A DNA stretch of 64,000 nt from Pseudophaeomoniella oleicola (GCA_003868215.1 QWDQ01000057.1:62001-126000), one strand, 5' to 3'; positions 23,885-37,011 are shown, counted from the first letter of the stretch. A program made the numbers and translations. The notes: generated by a model not told the origin, from the letters alone.

Positions 23885-25104
23885 CGCGTCGAAAAAGAGG
23901 TTTCATGGGAAGAAAATGTTTCAACGCATTGGGAGTAGGGGGACATGTCGGCTGGCTATCTGCTCGGTATTCGGTTCGTTTCGGAGGAGCAACTCCCCTT
24001 GATGCAGCCTTCTCCCAAAGAAGCATTGTCTGGCTGTGGTTCTCAGCTTGACGGAAGGGACCTGTGTAATCATGAGAGGATCGAAGACGATTGGTGGGAC
24101 AAGGGTGAAACGAGGAACGAAACATGAAACTTGGTCATGAGTACTCTATGTTGTACATATGTTACATAAGTGATGTGGACCAAAAAGCTAAGCTATCCTG
24201 AAGAGGAGAATTGCATGAATTCTGGCCTGCTCTAATTATATTCTCGTTGTTGCAGTTTACAGGAATGTCTTGCATCTCAACATTCTCATCTCTAAATCAG
24301 AGATGCCCTTTGCTGTTGTGTGCCTGTGAAGTTTCTAGAATCTCTTAATCACTATCATGACATGTTTCAAACCGAGTGGACAAAGGGCGGCGTCTTTGCT
24401 TCGGTTATTCGTTTCAAGTAAATGTCGCTTGGCAACTAACCCACCAGACCGTCTCCTCTCATCTCCTGCCTTTGCTCTCCAACTCTTCATTTCCATGACA
24501 AACAAATCCAAAATGCTCGATCCTTTGGCCGTTTCCAGTCAAAAGGGATCTCGGTAACCCTCTACCGCAATCTATTCCATGATATAAGGTCCACCGCTGC
24601 AACGACCGTAAGCGCTGGCCCAATATGCCAGGAGTATCACGACAACATTAGCTCCACCGCTTCAATCTATCCTCGACTTCGAAGTGCTTCCGGACTTTGT
24701 GTCAATGCACTGACCTCGAGCTATGCTTGATGACTTTATGCTACCACCCGCATAGACTGCCTTGCACTGTAATCTCGCCCAGTCCTCTGGAGAAACATGG
24801 CCTATGCAATACGGATACGACGGCTCTGGTCAACATGAAACATCGTCTACGATGCCACGAAGGCTACAAGTATATAAACATTCTTTCCCTCTTCTTTCGC
24901 TGCTTTCTCTGTTCTGCATCCATTCAAGCATTGTCTTCTGTACTCTCTACTCATTCATTCGTTTTCAGTCTATTCAGACTATACATTCTTTTCGAGTCTT
25001 CATTGATTGAAGCTGGTCTCACTCTTTTTCACCACCACCACCACACAGCCTTTTAAATTTCAAGTCTCTGCAAACAACAACACAATTTATCAACATATCT
25101 CACA
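23885..25104. other. Intergenic region upstream of the AA9 LPMO
   Basis: About 1.2 kb with no supported gene. The first part is the eIF2D 3' flank. The last 230 bases hold a TATA-like box and a CT-rich leader, fitting a strongly transcribed secreted-enzyme gene. Confidence 0.55.
24871..24878 (+). promoter_or_regulatory. TATA-like box of the LPMO gene
   Basis: TATATAAA lies 234 bp upstream of the LPMO ATG and is followed by a pyrimidine-rich tract typical of fungal transcription starts. The assignment is by position and sequence only. Confidence 0.5.
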
Positions 25105-26340
25105 ATGTCGATGTCAAAGCTTGCTTTCATTGGCGCTCTTGCCAACCTCGCTTCATTTGTTCCTCAAGTTGCAGCTCACGGTTACGTTTCGGGCATTGTT
25201 GTTGACGGCACTTACTACAACGGTTACCTTGTCAACCAGTACCCCTACGAGAACCCCCCTCCAGCTGTGATCGGGTGGACTGAAACCGCTACCGACTTGG
25301 GTTACGTCTCGGACTACACATCCCCTGATATTATCTGCCATAAATCTGCCACCAATGGAAAAGCCTCCGCAACGGTTGCTGCTGGAAAGGACGTCACCTT
25401 CGAATGGACCACCTGGCCTTCATCCCACCACGGCCCTGTGATCAGCTACCTGGCCTCCTGCGGCGCCGATTGTACGACGGTTGATAAGACGTCCTTGGAG
25501 TTTGTGAAGTTCGATGCTGCAGGATTGATCAGCGACTCCGCCAACCCAGGTACATGGGCCTCCGACCAACTGATTGCAAACAACAACAGCTGGACCGTGA
25601 CGATCCCAGCTACCATCAAGCCAGGAAACTATGTCCTCCGTCACGAGATCATCGCTCTGCACAGCGCTGGGAACCAAAATGGTGCCCAAAACTACCCACA
25701 ATGTATCAACCTTGAGATCACTGGCGGTGGCTCGGACGCTCCAGCTGGTACCGCGGGCGAGAAGCTCTACACTGCCACTGACCCCGGTATCTTGGTCAAC
25801 ATCTACCAGACCCTGAGCAGCTATGCTATTCCAGGTCCTGCTATCCCAGCGGCTTTCGCTTCCGGATCCAGCGGCAGCGGTTCCAACCCAGCCCCCTCAT
25901 CCGCTGTCGCTACAAGCGCTGCCCCTGTTGCAACCTCTGCCTCCACCTCAGCCGTCGCTTCTAGCGCAAGTTCCGTTGCAGTCTCATCTGCCGCCTCCGT
26001 TGCACCAACCTCCATTGCTTCAGTCACTCCTGCTTCCAGCCAAGCTCTTGCTGTCACTCCTACCACAACTGCTGTCGCCGTTACTGCAACCGCTCCTGCA
26101 CTTGCATCATCGGTTGCTTCTGCTCTCTCCAGCTTGGCCACTGGACTCCCATCGTCAATTGCTACCGCTCCCGCTCCAACTGCCACTGCCACCACCAGCA
26201 GCGGTCAGACTGTCTCGACTGCCGGGTTGACTGTCTCTCAGCTCATGGATCTTCTCAAGCAGATCCTCCTCCAGCTCTTCAATTCTTCCACCAACAGCAC
26301 CAAGGCACGCCGTCACGCTCGTGACCTCATGGCAGCATAG
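25105..26340 (+). CDS. AA9 lytic polysaccharide monooxygenase with long Ser/Ala tail
   Basis: Intronless, 411 residues. A signal peptide of about 24 residues ends QVAA, so His25 (HGYVSG) becomes the N-terminal histidine of the copper brace. The second copper ligand is His108 in SSHHGPV. The axial tyrosine is Tyr197 in NYPQC, with His186 and Gln195 in the usual second-sphere places. The family is secreted and cleaves cellulose or related glucans oxidatively. The catalytic domain ends near 245. The tail (about 255-375) is Ser/Ala/Thr/Pro-rich and probably O-glycosylated. It is followed by [18 protein letters not shown], an amphipathic helix, and a basic end ([12 protein letters not shown]). There is no CBM1 and no hydrophobic GPI signal at the very end. 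Confidence 0.95.
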   Translation: MSMSKLAFIGALANLASFVPQVAAHGYVSGIVVDGTYYNGYLVNQYPYENPPPAVIGWTETATDLGYVSDYTSPDIICHKSATNGKASATVAAGKDVTFEWTTWPSSHHGPVISYLASCGADCTTVDKTSLEFVKFDAAGLISDSANPGTWASDQLIANNNSWTVTIPATIKPGNYVLRHEIIALHSAGNQNGAQNYPQCINLEITGGGSDAPAGTAGEKLYTATDPGILVNIYQTLSSYAIPGPAIPAAFASGSSGSGSNPAPSSAVATSAAPVATSASTSAVASSASSVAVSSAASVAPTSIASVTPASSQALAVTPTTTAVAVTATAPALASSVASALSSLATGLPSSIATAPAPTATATTSSGQTVSTAGLTVSQLMDLLKQILLQLFNSSTNSTKARRHARDLMAA

Positions 26341-27180
26341 ATGTGAACTTCGATACTGAATCCTTCTAGGTGGTCAGAGCACCTTTTTCGCTCGGCTCGA
26401 TTTCTTTTCAACAAACATGTTGGAAAGCGTTGATGATTGAACATTTTGCAGTTCTCTATTTCTGTGTATATAAAACCCCTCTTCCTTTCTTGCTACAAAA
26501 GACAACCACAAAGGACATCATAGGTCCTTGAGAATGATGTTCTACGATAACTTAGACAGCTGAATGGAACCACTATTGACTTGATGATTAAAAGAGAACC
26601 AAATTCGCTTTCCTACCGTCAATGGTATCTATCTGCCTTTAGCTGTAGGGTAGTATCATTTGTAACTACGTCAATGTAAAATGAGCACCGGATCTAAGTG
26701 AACATCTGAAGCGAACCATTCAATGGAGTGCGCAGGAACAACTATGTAAATACCTAATTACTCTGTGGCTGATCTCAGACAATTACACAACTGGTAGATA
26801 TGAGGGGCCGCCTCCTTATCGATAAGCGGTGGGATTCATTTAACAGATCCGGATCGACCGATTGACACATAATTGATTAATTACCAATTCCGTTCGATCA
26901 TCATGTCTCTTTCTGCACTGTGCACCAGTATACAACTTTATAGATTTCATTTTTAAGCTGCCCTCACAGCTGCTGACTTCATCTCGTATCCGCTATTCAA
27001 GAGCACCCGTCTGCTCGAATTCGTTGTGGCCCGCGCCGTATTTGCATAGCACATCGCTCCATATGCTCGGACACGCAATCTCTCAAGAACTGTCTTCCAT
27101 GATTCAATAACATTGGCTTGTCATCAATTCCTTCATAAGGGATCGACTCCTAATATCAACGAGATATACGCTCTGTCAAG
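26341..27180. other. Intergenic region between LPMO and Na+/H+ antiporter
   Basis: About 840 bp, AT-rich, with no supported gene. It holds the LPMO 3' flank and the antiporter promoter. Confidence 0.55.
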
Positions 27181-29033
27181 ATGCCGACCCTCCTTCTGAC
27201 CAATTTCAACATCGTATGTGCCACTTTAGGTGGTTTCATTACCCTCTTCGGACTCGTCTCTTTCTTATTCAAGGAGCGGTTCTACCTCTCAGAGGCCCGT
27301 ACGTGCACTGTTATCTTCCGAATGTCAGATGGCTGACTCATTTAGTGATCTCATTCCTCGCCGGTTTGACTCTGTCTCCTCATGCGACGAACTTCATTCA
27401 ACCCATGGACTATGCTGGAGGGATCGAAGAGAACCTCGAGTATATAACTCTATATTTTTCGAGACTTGTCCTAGGTGTCCAATTGGTCATTGCTGGGGTC
27501 CAGCTGCCTAGCAGGTATCTGAAGATCGAATGGCGCAGTCTCGGGCTCCTCTTAGGCCCTGGAATGGTGGCCATGTGGCTGGTCAGCAGCTTGTTGATAT
27601 GGGCCATGGTACCGCACCTTTCTTTCCTGCATGCGCTTGCGGTCGCAGCTTGCGTCACCCCTACCGATCCAATATTGTCGAACTCCATCGTGAAGGGTAA
27701 ATTCGCCGACAAGAATATACCGAAAGAACTGCAAAAAATCATCATCGCAGAATCAGGAGCGAACGACGGTCTCGGTTACCCGTTCCTTTTCCTACCTTTA
27801 TATCTCATGAAATATACCGGAGACAGAGGCTTGGGACAACCGGGAGGGGCGGCGAAAGCTATGGGATACTGGTTCGGAGAGACATGGGGTTACACCATCC
27901 TCCTGAGCATTGTCTATGGCGCAGTGGTTGGCTGGCTTGCTAAAGAGCTCCTACACTACGCCGAAGAAAAGCACTATATCGATAGGGAGAACTTCCTTGT
28001 CTTTGCAATCACTTTGGCTCTTTTCACCATTGGAACATGCGGAATGATTGGCTCTGATGATGTGCTCGCGTGCTTCATAGCCGGTAACGCCTTTACCTGG
28101 GATGATTGGTTTAGACTTGAGACTATGGACGACTCACTACAGCCGACAATCGATATGCTACTCAACGTATCTATATTTTTGTGGTATGGAGCAATCTGCC
28201 CGTGGGCAGCATTTCGCACCAATGACGTCGTTCCACTCTACCGCTTGGTCCCCTTGGGCATCATGATACTTCTGTTCCGGAGATTGCCATATGTTTTCCT
28301 TGTTCACAAGATGATCCCACAAATCGAACATTGGCAGCAAGCCTTATTCGTCGGGTTCTTCGGACCAATTGGTGTCTCTGCGATCTTCTACTTGTATGTA
28401 AGTGTCGACTTCTTACAGCAGGTTACCTATGACGGTCAGCAAAGGGAGGATGCGCAGCATTTGCAAGAGGTCATGAGAATTGTGATCTGGTTCCTGGTCA
28501 CCTGCAGTATTGTTGTCCATGGTCTCTCCGTCCCCCTCGGGAAACTTGGCTATCACCTACCCCGTACGATGTCTTCCGCTTTCAGTGTCAGCCGTGAGAG
28601 GGAGCTCGAGCCAGATCTGCCACTTGCAACCCGTAGGCATCAGCCAGGGGACTTATCGTCCAATTCGTCCGGAAGAGCTGATAAACCACCAGGCTTGCCG
28701 CCTGCAGAGAACGCCACGGAGCCTCCACGTCCAATATTCCGCCCTGGTGGTACTAGGCTGAAGACTGGCCAGGACGCTGAAGAAGCGGGATCTGGTGCTG
28801 CCACGCCAGGCGCCGATAGCACTAGTGGCGAAGCCATTAGAACCGCTGAAGGCACTCACACATACCCAACAAGCCCTGGTGCAAATGACAACGCACAGTC
28901 CCGTCGGAGGGTAATCACGTTCGCAGATTCAACACGGGAGCCGGAACCACAAGCAGTTGAGAGAGGGGCACAGAGAGCTCACAATGTTGGCCGGACTGTT
29001 GATAGAGAAGGGACGGAACCGGTGACCCCGTAG
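27181..29033 (+). CDS. NHA1: Plasma-membrane Na+(K+)/H+ antiporter, Nha1/Sod2 type
   Basis: Two exons (27181-27298, 27346-29033) give 601 residues. The N-terminal half is a multi-span membrane domain. Key family marks are TLSPHATNFIQP early on, VTPTDPILSNSIVKGKFA, IAESGANDGLGYPFLF (the ND motif that carries cations) and DDVLACFIAGNAFTWDDWFR. The C-terminal 150 residues are hydrophilic and disordered, as in Nha1, where the tail regulates transport. These proteins export Na+ and K+ in exchange for protons and set salt tolerance and cytosolic pH. The family is usually 450-1000 residues in fungi, so this is a short-tailed member. Starting inside the intron instead would lose the first membrane span. 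Confidence 0.93.
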
Positions 29034-29983
29034 TCGCTGTCGGTGGTGCCATAGGTCTAGTGGTGATCAATGCAGCTAGAAGCTTTCCCTTCGAGTTTCA
29101 ATTGATGGATGAGGATGCACAGACCTGCGGAAAGCAGCAGCGCCTTGCAGGATTCCCAGACCTCAGCGGCGTCGACTATGCTTGAGTCCCGACTCCAGTG
29201 GCTAGCGGTATCTATATATCCTCGACATGGACATGGCGATGAGATCTATCCAGATGTTATCATGCTTTGTTAGATAGATGTCCTCTTTTTACATAGAACT
29301 TCCATTCGTGTCGTTGTCAATTGGTGAACATAGATACTTTGAATCAGTATATAGTGCATAGCACCGTTGTCTTTATTGTACTGTGCTGACCCATGAAACG
29401 ACATGAGCAGCCTTCACGGACACTGAACAATACCGTTCTCTGTCTCCCATCTACTTCCGTCTTGAAAAGGGTCGTCGACCGGATAGCGTTGAAGGGGGTT
29501 CTTCATGACGAGGGGTGGTTGGACGAAGCAGAGTGAGTCTCCATCTGGACCCCCGCGAATTCTTAGGTCCCCGTAAATCTATATAATAACAAGGTGCAAT
29601 ACTCGTCGCTGTACTTACAGTAACGTTTTATGATAAAATTGTTATGTACTATTCTCGAAGCTCCCCTCATTTCTCATTGGAATTCATGAGGTAAGAAGGG
29701 GATCGTCCTAGTTGATTTGGTGTAGCCGTCGGTCATCATCGCTTCACTTGATATCGTACACGTACACGACCTTGGGACTTCACTGCCCACGTTCCCGATA
29801 TCGCTGATCCATACCTGCCGACTTTCCTCATAATACTGCTGTCTTATTCAGCTTCGACAGGACAATATACCGAGGCTCAGAACTCCGAGCCTACGGGCTG
29901 CGATATCGCGCAAGCCTTTGCACGTCCAGAATATCCGTCGCATACCGCTACCTTTGACTCTGCGAACAAATCGACACGCCAGA
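29034..29983. other. Intergenic region between antiporter and RNase H1
   Basis: About 950 bp, with no supported gene; 3' flank of the antiporter and promoter/leader of the RNase H gene. Confidence 0.55.
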
Positions 29984-31725
29984 ATGACAAGTCCCAAATC
30001 AGCGGCCTCTGCGGTTAAAGGTCTCCCATCACCCGCGCAGAGTTCTGGTTCTATGACAGCAGGTGTCAAGCGCAAGAGACCGACAGAAACCAAATTCTAT
30101 GGTGTTAGAGAAGGGAGGAAACCAGGCGTCTACGCTTCATGGGCCGAGTGTTTAGAACAAGTGAAGGGGCACAAGAATGCACTGTGTACGGTTTGAAGCA
30201 TTCATTTCGTGAGTCCACGCTAACATGGGCCACCTCTGCAGTTCAAGCTTTCCCTACGCTCTCAGCAGCAGAAGCATTCGTGGCCGGACAGTCTCCAGAT
30301 AGTGCCAACGGTTCCTCGGGCGCGAGGTCATATCAACCGACGAAATTCTATGGTGTGCAGGTGGGAAGAGTACCCGGTGTTTATACAGACTGGCCTAGCG
30401 CACAAGCTCAGATAGTAGGATGGAAGAATCCAAAGCACAGGAAATTCGACAACCGAGCAGCAGCAGAAGCTTTCGTTACGGCCGGAAGGATACCAAACGG
30501 CACGACGAGATTATATGGCATAACTAATGGAGAAAAGACGCTTAAAGGAGGTGAGGGATTGGTCGAGGGTGAACAAGACGGTGCTTTGGATGGGCCGGGA
30601 GCTTGGCCACTACCGCCGGGTGCTGAAGACGGGTTCGATCCAAATGTCAAGTTGGGGGAGGATGAGAAGCTTCGGTACCGGACTCTCGAAGAGAAAAAGA
30701 GGCGCAAGATCGTCCCGACGAGCTCCAATTCGAGACCTGGTTCGTTACTCAAAATTTACACAGATGGCTCTAGCTTGAACAATGGGCAAGGAGGTGCGGT
30801 TGGGGGTGTAGGTGTATACTTCGGTCCGGGTCATAAGAGGTAAGTTTGACGGCACCATTCGACGTCTAATTCTACAGCGTCAAGGCAACTGTTCTACCGC
30901 AGTCACTAACATGCTAGCAGTAATGTCTCTGAGCCTCTCCCTGGCCCTCGTCAAACCAACCAACGTGCAGAGCTCTCCGCTCTGCTTCGTGCTCTCGAGG
31001 TGGCTCCTCTTCATCGTCCCGTGGAGATATATACCGATTCTCGCTACGCCATTGGATGCATAACACAGTGGTACGACAATTGGGTCCGAAAGGGGTGGGT
31101 CACGTCCAAGGGCCACAAGGTCGAAAACAAGGATTTGATTGTTGATATCAAGACAATGGTCGATGAACGAAAGGAAGGATACAACGTAGACACCACCTTC
31201 GTCTGGGTAAAAGGACACGGAAACACAGAAGGCAACGTCATGGCAGACAAACTCGCCGTCCAAGGAGCTCACGGCGGCAACCCAAACAGCGGTGCGAAAT
31301 GGGAAGAAACCGACGACGAAGAATACGGAGCAAAAGACGACCAATCAATATCCAAAGAAGACGAAGAAGAAGTAGCAGCCGACGTCGACGGCAACATCAA
31401 CATGAAAGACAACGCCAAAGCCAAAGCCCATATCAAACCCTCCACCAACGGCGGCAAGAACCAAGATGAAGCCACTGAAGAAGACGACGACGATGATGAT
31501 GACGACGAAGAACAGTTCGAACCCTCCGCTTCCCTAACAACTCACATGGCCACCCTTGCCGACGAAGCCGCCACCGCCCAGACCCGAACCATGATGCAAT
31601 CCGGTGGCCATGAAACGCGCGTTGTTGATGATGATGACAAAGATGCCATCGACGGAGAAGAAGACGACGACGATGATGCGTTGCTGCATCCGGCTGTTCG
31701 AGAAGATGGAGAGGAAGATGTTTGA
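29984..31725 (+). CDS. RNH1: Ribonuclease H1 with two hybrid-binding (viroplasmin-like) domains
   Basis: Three exons (29984-30185, 30242-30839, 30921-31725) give 534 residues. Two hybrid-binding domains lie near 35-82 (KFYGVREGRKPGVYASW) and 100-147 (KFYGVQVGRVPGVYTDW). The RNase H fold starts at about 236 (LLKIYTDGSS). The catalytic residues Asp242, Glu284 (TNQRAEL), Asp306 (YTDSRYAI) and Asp376 (GNVMADKLA) are all present. The enzyme removes RNA from RNA:DNA hybrids in nucleus or mitochondria. The tail (about 395-534) is strongly acidic with Asp runs. The first intron uses GTACGG as donor and has a good branch site (GCTAAC); a later GTGAGT would add a stop. The second acceptor could be one codon earlier. 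Confidence 0.9.
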
Positions 31726-32244
31726 TGATTGGATTTGGAGGGGGATAAGGGCGGGGGGTAAATGAATACATACATACATAGGTACTTATTTTTTGCGCTC
31801 TTGTCTTCTTTTTTTCGTTTGTGGATTGTAAATGATGTGTAAGCACCTGGTATGTATCACACTCTTCACAGGTAACTCAGTAGATAGTACGTGTTTATAT
31901 ACCTATTTATGAAGGTAGATAATCTATCTATGCAGCTACCTAGGTAGGTAGGTACCAGGACACCTACATACATAGGTAGGTACATAGGTGTACGTTTTAA
32001 CACAAAACGAGTCTCGACCTACGAAGGAATTGAAAGCCTATACAGGACATCGATGAGATCGGAGGTATGTTATATATTAGGACTATCAAGGGGAGACAAG
32101 ATCGGATGAGATTATTCAGGGCCATACATTACAACGCCGATGCTATGCTATGCTATGCTATACTATTTGAAAGATCGATATGAGAGAATCAGGTCAGTCG
32201 AGTTGGGAATTCATTTTGGAAATAGGAATGATATTCGTCTCATC
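31726..32244. other. Convergent 3' region with CCTAGGTA palindromes
   Basis: Intergenic space between RNase H1 and Ufd1, which point toward each other. It holds a dense patch of CTACCTAGGTAGG-type palindromes at about 31931-31985 and a TGCTA pentamer array at 32141-32160. No gene seen. Confidence 0.6.
32141..32160. repeat. Tandem pentamer (TGCTA)4
   Basis: Four perfect copies, about 85 bp past the Ufd1 stop codon, probably in or beyond its 3' UTR. Confidence 0.9.
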
Positions 32245-33475
32245 TCATCGCAAGCTTCGTCCAGAGCCGACGCTTTTTCCCTTCTTGTCTTTGGGATTGA
32301 TATCAGCGTCACTGCTGACACCGCTTTGTGTTCCGCTGCCTGTCCCGTCGCCCTTCTTCTTGGCTCTCAACGTCTGACCGGCGCCTTGGAAACGTGGTTT
32401 CGATTCTTCAGCCGGGATTACTTCGCCCGTATCAGGGTCCTTTTTCTGCACGGGTTTGATCTGGTAGCCGAAGAAGAGCTTTCCGGGAGGTAGTCGAAGA
32501 GGTTGAGGTCCATTTGTACGGCGTGCTGGAGGTGGTTTGGGAGCATTACTCGAGCTTCCTGCTACAGGGGTTGTAGCTTGTGGAGTTGGTGCTTTTGATC
32601 CTTTCTTGGATGACAGTTTTTGTCCTCCAGTAAGAAAGTGACTTGATACAGCCTTCGCTCCAGCAGCTGCCGAGGTCGCTGATGGGGCTATTGCACCATA
32701 ATTAATAGAATCTGCCATCGTACCCTGGAAATGAAGATGACCACCGACACGTGTAACACCTGGAGCACCGCTTCTTGGTGTGCTCGTCCCAGAGGGCACT
32801 CTCTGCGGCTCTTCATAACCAACCGGAGTAGCGAAGTCAACTTCCAAGTCTGTTTCCATGACCACAATTGCTTTCTTGTCCGTATCAGGCTTCACCTCAA
32901 GCACTGCCATTTCGTAAACCTGATCATTATACGCGAAAGTGAAGACATCTCCCACACTCAAACAAGCGAAGTTCCGGAAAGCATTTTCGAGGACAGCTCG
33001 AGGATCGGAGATATCTAGGAATGCTGGTGATTGCGGTTGAAGCTTAATGAAAGCTCCTGGTGGTAGGTCGGTTGATTTGATCTGAAGGAGATCACCTGGT
33101 TCTAACAGAAGCGTTTGCATGAGCTGGAGACTTGTCAGCGCAATCGACAGATGTAAAGTTGCAGCACCGTACCCAGTATGGGAGATAGATTTTGCCCTCT
33201 TCTGCGATGAACTCCACTACACCAGCGTGGGTCATCTTTTCCTCTTTACCATTATGTAGCTCGAATAGCATAGGGTACGTGATGTGTAACCGAGTGAGCT
33301 TGTCTAGGGCACTTGGTGGCATTATGACTCGACCTCCATGATTGACATTCTCCCTCTCTGGCCCAGGCAGCATGGCAACTGGGTAACATCTGTAGTATTC
33401 ATCGAATCGTCGCATGGACATTCCTACTGGTGGTCGTCGAGGAAACCCCGGAAACATGCCCATAGACATGTCCAT
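32245..33475 (-). CDS. UFD1: Ufd1, ubiquitin-recognition subunit of the Cdc48 complex
   Basis: Two exons (33173-33475, 32245-33123) with a 49-nt intron give 393 residues. FDEYYRCYPVAMLPGPEREN, then PPSALDKLTRLHITYPMLFEL, HAGVVEFIAEEGKIYLPYW and, across the splice, LMQTLLLEPGD are the Ufd1 double-psi barrel. Ufd1 with Npl4 brings ubiquitylated clients to the Cdc48/p97 ATPase for extraction from membranes or complexes and delivery to the proteasome. The C-terminal third is Pro/Ser/Lys-rich, as usual. An ATG at 33544-33546 with a donor directly behind it could splice to 33493 and add the residues MAFYDND to the front; I give the simpler start here and describe the alternative in the findings. 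Confidence 0.94.
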
Positions 33476-33546
33476 GTCGTTGTCGTAGAAAGCCTATGAT
33501 CTGTCAGCTCTGAGTTGCGTGTAACAAGTCAAAGGTGAGCTACCAT

Positions 33547-33970
33547 CCTGGCCAGTAATCAGTGACGGCGGCTAGGCGACAATGTGTAGTCAGTAGCCCA
33601 GGTAGCTAGGAAGCGTAACCCAGTAGTAGGCGTTACCAAATGGGGACGTCAATTCAAAAATTCGAAGTTGAATCAAAGGAAATGGTCTAGATGTACTTAA
33701 GGAGAGAGTACAAGGTGAGAGGTTATTGAAGTGATATCTATGGATGCCGTTCCTAGTGTAAGGCGGGGATGACGCAGCGAAGACTTGAGGACCCCAGGCT
33801 GAAATTGTTGCGGAGCTGCTGCGGAGATTCACTGTACTCTAGGGACTTTCTTGCGACAGACCCAAGTTATTGCAGTGCTCTTGTAAACCAACCACCACGA
33901 CTTACTGCTCTTCTACGGCGTTCATGAAGAACTCTACATATTTGGCGCCAGTCTTTGGTCTATAGTGAAA
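33547..33970. promoter_or_regulatory. Divergent promoter of UFD1 and LIN1
   Basis: About 420 bp separate two divergently transcribed genes, so the promoters must overlap or abut. No clear TATA box is seen; the region is otherwise unremarkable. Confidence 0.5.
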
Positions 33971-35344
33971 ATGTCACGACCATTAGCTCGACCCAAGCGA
34001 GCTGGTGAGGATTTCGCGCGCACGCATTATGAAAACGGGGATGGACCTGCTACAAAGAAACCTCGCTTTGATCCTCGCAATCCTTCTGCTCTTGCACCCG
34101 ATGCCCTGGAGGAAGATGATATGCTGGAATTAGACGAGATTGGCAAGCGTGGTCAGAAAGTGAAGCGAAATGCAGTCAACATTGACGGATACGATTCAGA
34201 TTCAGACAACGAGAACTTTGATACGCGGGCAGAAGCAAAGTCCCGCTTGCAGGAAAAGAGCAAAGATGAGGACCAGATGGACATGTTTGCGGATCTCGAA
34301 GACGACTTCAAAGATGGTGACGAGGACGAGCAGGATGACAAGAGACGAGGGGGCAAGAAGAAAGCCGTGAGATTCCTCCAGGATAATGAGATCGAAGGAC
34401 AAGTTGCGAGCAGTAAAAGCGGGGGGCATGTGTCTGCAGATTTTTCGCTAAACGCAAAGGGTAAAACACGCGACGATGAGGTCGAAAGCAGTAGCGAAAG
34501 TGAGGTCGATGAAGAAGCGAGGGCAGCTTTGGAGGAAGGTATGGACGAGGAGCTGGGAGCAGGCTCGAAAAAGGAACACGCCCCAAAGCTTGACGCCTTT
34601 AACATGCACGCCGAACAAGAAGAGGGGAAGTTTGATGAACAAGGCAACTACGTGAGGCAGGCGGCAGATCCTGATGCTGTATATGATTCATGGCTAGAGG
34701 GTGTCTCTAAGAGGGACATGAAGAAGGCCGCGGAAGCAGCACAGAAGCGCGATGCAGAGCGGCGACAAAAGGATTCGGCAGATGATGCCAGGCTTACAAG
34801 TGACCTATTGGGTACTCTTATTACTATTCTGCAGCGAGGCGAGACCTGCCTGGAAGCCCTGGCAAGATTGGGCAAAGGGAAAAGCAGCAAACCGAAGTGG
34901 TACAAGAAGCAGAAGAATCGTAAAAAGGAACCGGCAGGGGAAACCAACAACGGTAACAAGGACGTAGATATGGGCGAGGATGACCCCGCCGAAATTAAGA
35001 GAAAAGCTACCGTCGAGGCTTTGACGGAAGCAGCTGACCTCTTACTCGGTCGAGGACAGCCAGAAATATATGATACGGAGCGCGAACTGCTGGTACGGCA
35101 GTACCGAAGGGAGACCGGAGAGGACTGGAAAGATCCGCCTTCAGAGGAAGGCAATGAAGAGGCCCCCGAGACGAAGACGTGGGAATACCGCTGGGCAGAC
35201 GCCCGGGATGGGGGAGAAATACACGGCCCGTATGATGGCATAACAATGAATCAATGGAGCGAAGCCGGATATTTCGGAGAGGGAGTAGAGTTCAGGAGGG
35301 TAGGAGAGCAAGGGGAATGGAATCGGGTAGTCGACTTTGTGTAA
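33971..35344 (+). CDS. LIN1: Lin1/CD2BP2-like GYF-domain protein of the U5 snRNP
   Basis: Intronless, 457 residues from the ATG at 33971. The N-terminus (ARPKRAGEDF, ATKKPRFDPRNPSAL) and the DSDSDNENFDTRAE-type motif are those of Lin1/Snu40/CD2BP2. The middle is very acidic and charged. The GYF domain is at the C-terminus: WEYRWADARDGGEIHGPYDG, then MNQWSEAGYFGEGVEFRR, in which the GPYDG and W-x6-YF elements form the proline-binding site. Lin1/CD2BP2 contacts Prp6 and Prp8 in the U5 or tri-snRNP assembly and is absent from the active spliceosome. The RVB2 gene runs toward it, with stops only about 160 bp apart. Confidence 0.92.
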   Translation: MSRPLARPKRAGEDFARTHYENGDGPATKKPRFDPRNPSALAPDALEEDDMLELDEIGKRGQKVKRNAVNIDGYDSDSDNENFDTRAEAKSRLQEKSKDEDQMDMFADLEDDFKDGDEDEQDDKRRGGKKKAVRFLQDNEIEGQVASSKSGGHVSADFSLNAKGKTRDDEVESSSESEVDEEARAALEEGMDEELGAGSKKEHAPKLDAFNMHAEQEEGKFDEQGNYVRQAADPDAVYDSWLEGVSKRDMKKAAEAAQKRDAERRQKDSADDARLTSDLLGTLITILQRGETCLEALARLGKGKSSKPKWYKKQKNRKKEPAGETNNGNKDVDMGEDDPAEIKRKATVEALTEAADLLLGRGQPEIYDTERELLVRQYRRETGEDWKDPPSEEGNEEAPETKTWEYRWADARDGGEIHGPYDGITMNQWSEAGYFGEGVEFRRVGEQGEWNRVVDFV

Positions 35345-35507
35345 CCCAAAGCCTTGACAAGCAAGCAAATCTGTATTGTCTTGACGATCTATGATCCACA
35401 TATCTTCCAAGTGCTTTTCGTATCCGCCGTACCGTCTCCCTGAAACTCCTGATTGGATATCATAGTGTACACAAAACGCCCTCACCACCGCAGTTTGTCC
35501 TTCGCTC

Positions 35508-37011
<1,504 letters not shown>

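Noticed and set aside
25821-26195. Long open frames antisense to and in another frame of the LPMO tail
   Set aside because: They mirror the Ser/Ala codon repeats of the tail; composition alone keeps all frames open.
29984-31725. Viroplasmin-like domains as a sign of an inserted virus
   Set aside because: This domain is a normal part of cellular RNase H1, and the gene has introns and intact catalytic residues.
34153-35241. Long Ser-rich open frames antisense to LIN1
   Set aside because: Reverse reading of acidic Glu/Asp codons gives Ser/Leu-rich frames without stops; LIN1 itself is clearly coding.
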